From: Apostichopus parvimensis
Taxonomy: Eukaryota; Echinodermata; Holothuroidea; Aspidochirotida; Stichopodidae
Reading direction: 5' to 3'
Length of the DNA stretch: 34,417 nucleotides
Assembly: GCA_000934455.1 (NCBI GenBank)
Contig: KN888673.1
Coordinates: forward strand, 40,313 to 74,729
The translations under genes were made by a program, and so were the position numbers. Positions 21,267 through 31,800 of this stretch are shown piece by piece. Each line of letters opens with the position of its first letter. Within the stretch, counting starts at the first letter, position 1. Below the pieces are notes generated by a model, which was not told where the DNA came from, did not search any database, and was given only the letters and a program-made list of their open reading frames with translations.

Positions 21267-23182
21267 TCTTGCAGTTCACTAGCATTTGCATGCTGCAAAT
21301 TTTTTAATGAAATGCCAAAATTGTGTCGTATAAATAAAGTGTTAAAAAGATCTGTCGTCAACGACCGTTGATGAGGTTCTTTGGCATAGTGTTTGTTTCC
21401 TTAGCTTTCTCTTAAGGAAACATTTTCTGATGATTAACTACGTCAATATTAAGTTCAATTCCTCAGTAAATCATCACAGATTGTAACATACCTTGCATGC
21501 AGTAGATTGTCATTGTAGAATAGGGTAGCAAACCTTGTTGCTAATGAGTTGTTCCTGCAGTCAACGTATTGCAAACCTGTCGCTAAATCCGGTACATCAT
21601 TTATGTAATCATTTCAAAAGAAAGAATAAAATACATAAGCGGACAGGAACGTGATTGTCTGCATATGAAAGACTGCTTAAAATAAATGTGCCTGTAATAG
21701 GTCTCCCTAACCCCCCCCACCCCAACCCCTTTAGTAACTGTTTCTGTAGTTCCGAGCTGCCTTTTCGAGCCGGTTGGTACCACTAAGAGTTCCAGTTCAA
21801 CTGCTTCAGTCTGTTCAGAGAAACTCTCATTTGGCTTGCCATATATTCAGTAATCACCATTAAATGTTTCTTGTATGGTAACCCCCTCTTGTAACGTAGT
21901 GCGATTACTGTCTGCAAAATAAGTTTATGTATTATGAAGCAGAGTCGTGGTAGGTCGATGGACTCGTGGTTTCTGCTCTGCTATATAGGTTACTTGTTAT
22001 TATGCAAGTATACATTGCTGTGAACGTTATCAACTTTGTCAATAAATATCAATCCTTGCCACCGGTCATTTATAATATGGTCGTGAAATGGCTCACTTAT
22101 TAAATTAATCAGTTGTTCTTGCAACATTTAGCACACTTTATTAATCTATTTGGTCTTCTTTTGAATATTGGAACAAATTGGGCTGAGAACATTTTCTTTT
22201 TCATCTTTCATTTTATTCTCATTCCTGTACTCTCGTTTCTACAGGTTAAATGGTGTATATTCACGGCAACAGAGTTTTATAATGGTGGAAAGCAACACCG
22301 CCTGTGTGCCTATACAAATTGTTAAAGGATCAATCAAAATATGAGTTTTTATGAAAACTATAAATGGATACCAAAAGTTTCCTGAATTACATCTCACAGT
22401 TACTAAATATTGTCAATTTAGAAGAAAAAAAAACATTGTCGAACAAGACAGCATAACGCATAAACAGAAAACAAAATCTATATATGAACTTGTTCATTTA
22501 ATGCAATAACTCTTTTGTTGTACACAGACTCGCTCCATAGCGTATTTCTCCCATCTTGGCTTTGTTCCTATTGGTTCACCAAGGAGCATGTAGTTTATGT
22601 TTCTTCCTTCTTTTTTCCCCCCTTTTCTTGATGTGCAGTACTTGAGTCACATTATCGCTATATGCATGTAGAGTTAATAATTGCCGAGATGTTAACCTGT
22701 CAACTTACATTAAAATTGTTGTAACATATTTGAGCTTTTTGTGTCCTCATTTCTTGTGAATATTACAAATTCTTTCTCTTTTGGGGGGACAAAGTTGTCA
22801 TTTTCATTTTGAAATCGCTTGTCATGACCCACAGATATTTTCTGGTCCGGAAATCATCCAGACCACACCCTCCTGTGATTGATGAGTAAACTGCACATAG
22901 ACTGATTTGATGTCATTTAATTGCACATTTACTTATAAGTTGGAATCGTAATACTATGTTGAGAGCGAGGAATTTTACTGTCAGATCCCAATTGGGACGT
23001 TTTCCACTATCTGGCACGTAACCTGCTGTAAGAGATTGGCGACCCATAGTTTGGGAAGTATGTAGACACTGAACCTTGCTTCGATGCTGAATTTAATAGC
23101 CACAGTTCTCTGTCATGTAATCTGGGGAAAATGCAGGATTTCCCGGGGGGGATGTGTGGACATGGGGTCGTTTAAGCTGACT

Positions 23183-23290
23183 TGACCGATTTAAAGCAAT
23201 GAGGCTTAAGCAGTCGAGAGGTTCGATCCCCGGCTGGGTCATATTAAGGTGGGTTTTTCATCCAAAAGAGCGATCTACTAATGACTTTCT
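23183..23290 (+). mobile_element. tRNA-like SINE head, truncated
   Basis: A perfect pol III B box GGTTCGATCCC (23220-23230) is followed by CGGCTGGGTC, which looks like the 3' half of a tRNA acceptor arm. A partial partner, GACC, lies only about 40 nt upstream at 23183, so the D and anticodon arms are shortened and this cannot be a working tRNA. The AT-rich body after it fits a SINE remnant. The right edge is approximate. Confidence 0.5.
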
Positions 23291-23897
23291 AAATTGAAAA
23301 GATTCCAAATTTGAGTTGAATTGGAATTCCAAAGTTGAATTGGAAGCCACAGGATGTAAGTTGTAATCCATAAGCTCTTGCGGACTTCTCCCTAATAACT
23401 GCCTGATTATATACCATCGAGGAACAATCTGGACATCAATGCTAAGCCTAGGTCTTCATCTCATTTCAGGTGAGGATGTTATATAGCTACTTAAGGTCAG
23501 GGACCTTCTTCATATAAAACTGGAAATTTTTATTATCACGAGGGCCTCTTAGTACTAGTTTTTTACTACTAGTTTGCAGAGAAATGTTTTTCATGAGGGA
23601 AAGGGCAGCCTTTTCTTTATCACTGAACATGACCTCCATTCCTACTCAGTGATGCACACAGGATTTCGAAGGTGGAAGTGGGGAAGGCTTAATCCCTGGA
23701 CAGGCTGTAGGTGTATCCAAATTTTAGTAATTTGTGGGCGGCTGTGGGGCTGTTGAATGTGAATCCCAATGTGCGGGGGGGGGGGGGGGGGGGATAACCC
23801 CTGCTACAATTTTCTAAGTTTAGAGGTCAAATGGTGCATTCTGAGGTATATTTAGACTAAAAACTAGGTTAATAGTCAGGTCTTAATGCAAGGTTGT

Positions 23898-24091
23898 GCT
23901 AAAAAATACTTTGAAATTTTGAAACAATTTCCCCCCAAACTGATGGAGGTAAGGATGGCACCCTTCCCCTTATGAGCACCTCACTGCTCCTGCCCCCTCC
24001 CATCTCAAGCCTGTATCATGAATTAGTACTAGTTAATAGAAAGTTATCTGCATTGTGCCATGCATGGGTACTTAAAAGATCAGGGTGGAGG
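23898..24091 (+). repeat. Dispersed repeat, copy 2
   Basis: Direct copy of 21073-21266. The core, including ATGAATTAGTACTAGTTAAT, is identical over several dozen bases, with scattered differences elsewhere. Here the poly-G run lies about 100 bp further upstream (23776-23793), so copy 1 may carry an internal deletion. Confidence 0.75.
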
Positions 24092-24530
24092 AGGGGGGAA
24101 TTGGGTGGCATAACTTTTAGTAAAAAAATGCAAAAACAAAAAATATCAAATTATGATAGAACAAATATGATAGTTTGAATGAGTCATTTTATTTAAATGT
24201 TATTAGCATTTGGACGGAGTTTTCTCATATGAATTAAGCATCTTGAACAGGCGGTAGTGGAATGTTAAACACACTTACATTTACACTTATATATTCTTGA
24301 ACAATCCAATGGAATGCAAATTATACACGGTTTCTTATGATACCAGACTACACTTTAATCCAGTAAATTCTCAAAGTTCATGATGGGGAGGAAACTAACA
24401 AATTGGAACAACTACAGAAAGTGGAAGGCATCTCATGAAAGAATTAAATGTTTATAAATACTCTGTTGTGTACAGGGTATATCCATTGTGGAAGCATCAT
24501 TTTGACATACGGATCAAATACAGCCACAAA

Positions 24531-24560
24531 AGCTGTGAGATGCATGATATAGATGCCTGG
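24531..24560. repeat. Target-site-duplication-like repeat, left copy
   Basis: AGCTGTGAGATGCATGATAT plus AGATGCCTGG. It matches 24751-24780 at 28 of 30 positions and directly abuts the U2-headed element. Confidence 0.7.
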
Positions 24561-24750
24561 ATACTTTTTAAGACAAAGTCGCCCAGGAAAGAACCTGGGC
24601 ACGAAAACCAAACTACCGAACGACTGATCCGCTCTCAACCCCAGTCCCCTTGCATCGGGACTGTGACTGTGTGATCATCTTCGGGTGTGCATCACCATTC
24701 CCCTCAAAAGGGAACAGATACTACACATGATCTTAGCCAAAAGGCCGAGA
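24561..24750 (-). mobile_element. U2-snRNA-headed retroposon (SINE-like)
   Basis: On the minus strand the element starts with the 5' end of U2: 26 nt identical to human U2 positions 4-29 (24753-24728), including CTTCTCGGCCTTTTGGC, then the branch-point-pairing GTAGTA (24724-24719) in GTAGTATCTGTTC. After that it departs from U2 and forms other hairpins, the clearest being GCCCAGG/CCTGGGC at 24581-24600. The strand ends in an A-rich TTAAAAAG. Thirty-base direct repeats with two mismatches flank it (24531-24560 and 24751-24780). It is not a normal U2 gene, since stem-loops II to IV and the usual Sm context are absent. SINEs with snRNA-derived heads are known in other animals; membership here is inferred. 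Confidence 0.65.
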
Positions 24751-24780
24751 AGCTATGAGATGCATGATAGAGATGCCTGG
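24751..24780. repeat. Target-site-duplication-like repeat, right copy
   Basis: AGCTATGAGATGCATGATAG plus AGATGCCTGG. The first bases overlap the U2 5' end (GCT on the minus strand reads AGC), so the exact border is ambiguous by a few bases. Confidence 0.7.
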
Positions 24781-25785
24781 GTGATGTGAATCTTCTTTAA
24801 ATCTTAAAAAAAACCCTTAGAAAACAGTCACATGAAAGACAGAAAGATTCCTATATTAGGTAATGGGCTTCTGGCCATGTGGGCAAGAGGGACACCTCCC
24901 GCTAACCTCTTAGGCCCTCACTACCCATTCCTCCCCAACCCCTTCACGAAAAAGGTATTTCTCTTGAATGACTGATTTTACATAAACAAATAAATAAAGT
25001 TTGATTTCCACAGTGCATACAGGGTTGTAGCATCTTTCCCTCAAAAGGGATAGTGTTACAGTCTCAATGTGAGTACTCGTGAAAGGATTGGAAAATCTTA
25101 GTAGTCTTTTATGTTATTGGATGATTCATACTAAAAATAATATACTATGATTCAGAATTCTGATGTTTGCTGCTATATCATAAATCAATTCTTTGAAAAT
25201 AAACATGATTGCACCGGAAATAGTGTATTTGTGCAAAAAAGGAAAGAAAAGAAAAATGAGAGAAAAAGGAAAAAACCTTAACAGTTGAAATGAATCGTGA
25301 CGACATAATGTTAAGAACATACATTTAAGGAAGGAAAACAATGCTAGACGGACAGAAAATGGTCATTATAACATAAAAATTGAATCACCATTAAATTATT
25401 CTTTTTATGAATGACAAGTTCATTGTCCTAGATTGTTGCTGTATCCAAAAACATTGTAAGTGGGAGAAGATCTTGAGGCAACTTGAAGATTTGAAATCTT
25501 GTTTGTTATCTTAGAATGCAAGAAATTTGAGCTCAGCAGGGTATGGTGGTCCAGTGCATTGTGCATAATCATGTGAGGCGAAAAGGATTGCAATCCGTGA
25601 CATCATTTACTAAGTGATGTCTTTGCAATCTTTTCTTTGTTTTTGCAATCAGAGGAAAATTTCCGAATGAAAGATTAAAAAGCAAAATGTACAATAAAAT
25701 AGATTAAGAAAAATGATACCTGCAACTCCTAACACAACTTAAATAAAAACACCTGCTTTGGAATGTTGTTTTCTTTGAAACCCCT

Positions 25786-25857
25786 TCACATTGGCATACC
25801 ATCGATCAGACGAAGCTTAGCTGACGAGCCTGCCTTACGACTTCGAACGGACACGAT
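25786..25857 (-). CDS. C2 protein probable last exon (residues 391-413 and stop)
   Basis: A pyrimidine-rich acceptor TCTTCTTCCAACACTTAG leads into a phase 0 frame of 23 residues, with IVSVRSRKAGSS and ending GMPM, then TGA. The phase fits exon 6 and the segment is locally GC-richer than its flanks. It is the only good candidate seen after exon 6, but so short an exon needs transcript support. No convincing poly(A) hexamer was seen just past it. Confidence 0.55.
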   Translation of the reverse strand: MVSVRSRKAGSSAKLRLIDGMPM

Positions 25858-28800
25858 CTAAGTGTTGGAAGAAGAATGGATCACAATGAATAACATACAT
25901 AGAAGTCGCACAAGTTGTTACTTTTAACAAACGTAAGGAAAGGTTAGCAAAGGTGAAGTAAGTAGAATAGCAATATCTCAGTTGCTATCTTAACCCTACT
26001 CTATGAGACAAGGGACAATACATATTAAGTGTAACAGTCGCAATTGTCCATTCCATACAAAGATGTTCTATTGAAAGTTTGGTGCCCTTTTCAATGCATA
26101 GTAGCAAGTGATTTATTTCTTCCTTCTGCTATCAGTTTCAGTTTATCACTTCATATAATAATTGAAGCCGTAATGTGAATTGTATCGTGATATCACGGGA
26201 ACCATATAAATGAAAAACTCCTAAGCAATAATGCGAGATATTTCAACCGGTACTTAGGTTCCATTGACAAATGAAAGTCATCGCACATATATGGCTACAG
26301 TCGACTATAAGTGTCGGTTAACTGTAAATATCTATGGCTGAGTAAGATGACTCAAGTTAAATTTAGGATGGAGAAATAAATGTGCATCAGATGTGATGTC
26401 CAGACTGAGAACATTCTCTGTGTAACAGGGAATTATTTAGTGTAAAACTTCTGCAGTTTTGAAGGCTGTGAACTCTGTCTCTTATAAATGACTGGTTCTG
26501 CCTACAATAGCTGTTATGCAACTCTGCACTTGAATAGCAATGTGCCCATTTTGCATAGCGATTTGTGATGTGATATCGGATAAAGTATTCGCTGTGTAAG
26601 ATTAAGGCAGTGGTGTCATAATTGGGACAGATGAATGAAAGAACAGCATCTGCTACTTTATATGTGACACAAACCACTATGTGGGGGATGGGGGGGGAGT
26701 GGGAACATAAGACTTTGACTTGAGTACTTAAACTGATGCCCCCCCCCCCAACGGCAACCCAACCTAAGAGACCCTCTGTGAGTTCTGTACAACATTTTGT
26801 TTTCTCTTAATTTTCAACAAAACCATACCATTTCACAACAAAAATGGAAAAAGGTTACTTATCCTTCTCAAAAAAGGGGAACTCTTACTTTATGAAAAGG
26901 GGTTTTGCCAAAAAAAAAAAAAAATTTGGAGGTGGGGACATCTCAGTTATCCTCAACAGTTCGAGAAGAGACAGCTTCAGCCCAATTCTGATATGCAAAG
27001 GAGACTAGCTAAACCTGCTCCAAAAGTCTGCTATATCTATAGCTGTTATGTGTTTCCTATCTGAAATATGAAGTCTTTAAGTCCTGCCCACATTAATCTG
27101 AATTTGATCTGCACCTAAATGTTAACCGAAGCTATAAATGAATGTGAACTGAGGAGTTCTGTCATCCATACAGTACAAAACAATAAACGGGAAAGGAGAT
27201 CAATTTTACTCCATAATAATGTTGTATGGATATGTTTTGAACTAAATGTTTTAAGGTTTGTCTGGTCAGAAAACTACATCGCAGCATAACCAGCACTGTA
27301 CACTACCATACACGCTGATAAAGAAAAAATCACAAAGAAAAGTTGTCGAATACAAAAAGTCAGAAGTGCTAACGGTCAGCTATCTATATGTGTGTAATTT
27401 TCTTATTATTTATTAATATATCTACATCTTACCTTGTTTCCAGTTTGGTTTCTGTTGAATACTAAGTAAGGGTACTTGTACACACTGTGTGCATACATGG
27501 CCTCCTTAAACTCCTGAGCTGTCGTAGACTGAGATCCTTGACTCCGAACTCGGTCAGAGGTTTTCTGAAAAGCAAGAAAAAAAAAATGAATGAATGAGTT
27601 GTAATTATGACAAGACAAAATGCTAAAAATGCCTTCAAATTGGCTACAAATTTCCAAGTCATCTTCTATTCATCATTTGCTTAAAAATATATCCCACAAT
27701 ATATGAGTTGTTAGCAAGCCCTTGAAACCAATTCAAGCAGTGTACACAAAATGATCCCTGCATGAACTTCAAACCTATTTCATTAAATTCATGAGCACAT
27801 TGAAAATGACCCACCATAACTTAACAGTTAATTATGAGCAATTTTATTTTTTTTTAATAAATTTCTGATTGTCAGAGAAGGGAAAGTAACTGTTTTGACC
27901 CCTAATGTCCCATTCTATCGAAGATCATTGTGAGAAAGTTTCACAAACGTTCATGAAATACTTCAAGAAAAGAACATTTTGTAATTTGGTCAGTGGGCAG
28001 AGAGTTAAGACTGCAAGTGAGTCCATTGTACTATAGCACAAAGTCTTATGCTAAGATTTGAAAATGTACAAGACAGAGTAAAAAACATATCAGAAATAAA
28101 AATAAATAAAATAAATAGGTTCTCACCAAATCTGCTAATTCAAACTTTCCTCTAAAGCCGTTGTAAATATCTAAATTAGTTAAATCTATGTAGACCTGCC
28201 CAAGCACCTCTGTATCACCAATCATAGCTTTATCTAGCACATGCAGCACGACATATCTGAAATAGAAGAATGCAGAGTGTTGAACAAGTAAATCTGGAGG
28301 ACTGGTGGGGGGGGTTGGGGTGGGTTGGGGTGGGGGAGGTAAGAAGGATTGTCACTCACCTCGGATGTGGATATATCATGAAACTTTATATTAATATCAC
28401 ATCCATCATAATAGAGTGAGTCAACACTGTTACCACATATTTCCCGACATAATGCAACTGCAAGGTTACATTTAAAATCTCTGTACCCTCAGACTATCTT
28501 TTTCCCACACTTTCCCCTCTGTCACCTGCAAATAAAATAAGTTATAAACATCTGTGACCTGATTCTTTGCTACTCCTTGTGCACTAGTTTGCTCCAGTCA
28601 AGATGAGTTTGCGTACGTCAATGGAAAGCAGCAGAAATAAATACTTCCAAACTAATCATGATTTTGAATGCAATTTCCCTGTCACTCCTTCGACATACGT
28701 TTCATATCTCAACAAATACTTTTTTGGCAATAAATTCTTACACCTGGTCATTCTTTATCCAATTATCAATCCAAATATATCACACCTCTGGGGAAGGTAT

Positions 28801-31800
28801 ATACTTGTTGATAAGCATAATACGATAATGGTATTGCTAACCTGTCCACAAGCTCTTCCTTAGCCAGTGTGTATTCAAAACTTTCTTCCCAAACTGGAGA
28901 CAATGTTTTCCTTTGGATTTGGGTCTCTGCCCCCTTCGGTATACCAGAAACAATGACCTTCACGTAAGGGTTTGGAGGCCTATTCACATCTCTACTTAAG
29001 ATATCAGTAGCGCTATGGACAGTCACGATCAAAGTATCTGGAAGCTTGTACGATAAGGATACTTCAAGGTCCCCTCGGATGTTGAGATCGGTCTAATTAG
29101 AAATAAGGAAAGATACACATCAGTTATGCATAATATTTTATGTGAAATTGTAAAGAACTTGGAAATCCCACTTTAAGATTAAACATTTGCAAATGATTTT
29201 GGCTTGCATGGGAAACAAAAGAAGAAAGGTTGGTTGGACGGAGGGGGTTATGGGAGGGATGCATGGGAATGAGGGAGGTGCCACATGCGTTAACATTAAC
29301 TACTGCCTATAAACGCTTTGGTAGAAGAAAGAATTTGCTTCATAACGGAAAATATTTAATTGCTGGAGAAGTGAGCATATTTACCTCTGGTTGCAGTTCA
29401 AACCAACTTGTCCATGTTTCAGCCAAGTTCATCTCAGAGAATCTGATGATTCTTTCACCCAGGAAATCATCCTTACCCATGGGGTCACGGCTCAGAACTT
29501 GAGCCCTGAAGATAGACTCCACAAGCTCCTCAGGTATCACCTTAAATGTAAAGATCTCATTGTATATTGGTTGAAGTGTTTTCCTGGCAAATCGAGTCGA
29601 TTTGGTTCCCTCGTGGTTAGAATCTGGTATCAACTCCATCTGAAGGTAGATTGTAATTTAAATTGTGGAAGTTTCTGTACAAGGGCTGAAGGATAGTGGT
29701 TCTCACCCAGTCTTGACACAATCCGCAAGTCCTGGCAACAGTGTTGGTATAGACATGCAGTTATGTATCAGGGTTAAGAGGTCGAGAGAGGAACAACTAC
29801 ATTTTGAAAGATTTAAGTTCACCTTTACCTAACAAAGCAACAAAAAAAAAAGCAACTATATATTAATCACTTATACAACCAATTGATATTTTAGTAACTC
29901 ACTCTTCCATTTGGCCAAATTGTTACTACAACAAATCATACTGTATGAAGGACAGTGTTCTTAATCAAAGTAATTTAGTTTCAACTCAAATATGTGTAAT
30001 TTGCTCCTTTCTTAGGACCAAATCCTTGTAAATCATGCCATCAATTACAACGGAGCTGTTAACACTAGACAATGAACTGAAGTATCCTATTACATGTAAT
30101 TAGAATACGGTCACCCTACAGTGTTGTCGATAAAAGTTTATATTTTGGTGAAATTAATTTGGCAATAATTTACCTTAACATATGGATCAATGGTATTCCC
30201 CCGTAGATCTTTGGCACTGAGGTCTCTAGCGCAGACAACTTTAACAAGGAGTGCACCACGCTTCTCGTTATATTTGAAAGAGAGTTTCACTTCTCCTTTT
30301 GCCTCGCCGATCGTCTTCATGACAGCAGGATCCATTCTTTTGTAGAGTTGTTTGAGAATGTATACACTTTCCTGAAAGAAAATCATGAAGAAAATCCAAT
30401 TAGGAAAGATACTGACTATCCCAATGGGGTGCATATGAACATAACAAATAAATAGAAAGCTCAAATCTTACAGTTTTCGACTTTTTGCTCCTTAGAGCAC
30501 TTTAAGCAAAACGAGGGATTCAAACAAGCAACTGTTGAAATAGTATTCATTGCTGATAACACTAGCAGGCTTATGAAAACCGAAAAGTTAAATTTGAGCA
30601 CTTTTGCCTTTTGAAAAATGGAAGTCTCGAGCTATGACTCATAACAGTACATTAACACAGTGGTCTGTTCTGCAACAGCTCTGTCTAACTGCAATCAATC
30701 TTCAAATGAACACTTTCAAAACAGATTGGATGCGTTCTACTGCAGGGGTTGAGGCAGAAATGGTAGATGTGGGTGTCCAAATTTTAAAAGTGGGTGTCCT
30801 ACCTTTTTGGGGCAACATGAAACCATCATTGCGATCGTTATGTGATCATCCCTCAAGGAAGGGGTGAAGGGGCCTGCCCTGGGGCCCTTGTGGGGGTTAA
30901 GGAGACAAGTCCCCCTTTAGAAACTTTGCCTTTCTTGAGGTATCAGAGTGTAAAATGCAAGCTGTTTAGTTTGCCGATACAAGATTTGTTTGGTAATATT
31001 AGGGAAAGTAAAAAAAACAAAAAAAAAAAACAACAACAACAACATTGACATTGTTGTCTCATTTCTGTAACTCTGTATATTTGCGTACACTGTACTGAAA
31101 ACTTTGAACAACTTCATATATATTTTACAAGCTGTGCCTGGTAAAATAGGCAGTTATTTTGCGAAACCAGCCGTGCAAAAGACGGCTGGCTGCCTATAAA
31201 GCACTGTGGCCTGTTCTATGGTGAAAAGAAGTTTTTTTATTGGAAGTCAAGATCCACTACACTGGCTTTTATCCTACAGTCAAAATCCTGCTAAGCTATG
31301 CTTATGTTGTAGTTGAGTCCTTGATATTGAATTGGTGTGACTGAGGATTTTAGCCTTCCTTCAATTCATGGAATGAACATCCTACTGTAGCTCTAGACGA
31401 GAGTAATTTCTATACATTCATGGAATAATTATCATGTAACGCAAAGTAAAATGCTCTGCAAATGTGCAGGTTGCTATACCAGCGCAGAGATGAAAAGCAG
31501 TGTGTTTGTACACTGGAACCAAATAAGAGACAAAGTTTAGAGCTTTCAAAAATATTACTCAAATTTTAAACAACTAACTGTTCCCTAGTGTGGTATATCA
31601 AGCACAGTTATTCAAAACTGCAGACAGAGAAATGGCCACATTACATCATGCTACTTTACAATAAGTGGTAGGCTACTTTCTTACTGAATTAGGTTAATTT
31701 TCAATTATTTGGGAGAAATTAATCCCAAGGGATTAGTCTACTTAAATTTAAAATGTAATGCATCACTTTGATCACAACAACAAACCATGGCCAGACAATT

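Larger units (their letters stand above)
19564..25785. other. Intergenic DNA between Rho paralog 2 and the C2 gene
   Basis: The two genes converge here tail to tail. The stretch is repeat-rich: poly-G and poly-C runs (20655, 21051, 23776), a direct repeat pair, a tRNA-like SINE head and a U2-headed insertion. No coding exon was recognised on either strand. Confidence 0.6.

Noticed and set aside
22113-22325. Possible hydrophobic small protein on the plus strand
   Set aside because: Phe/Ile/Leu content simply reflects T-rich DNA; no homologous motif and no conserved splice structure.
23183-23240. Functional tRNA gene
   Set aside because: There is a B box but no complete acceptor stem or D and anticodon arms; the unit is only about 58 nt long.
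24561-24750. Functional U2 snRNA gene
   Set aside because: Only the first 42 nt or so match U2. The conserved sequence after GTAGTATCTGTTC and the later stem-loops are absent, and the unit sits between target-site-like repeats.
26387-26677. A 96-residue minus-strand open frame in the last C2-gene intron
   Set aside because: No domain, no flanking splice sites in the phase required by exon 6, and codon content like the non-coding background.
29230-29696. Plus-strand open frames opposite C2 exon 3
   Set aside because: They are antisense shadows of a well-supported exon.
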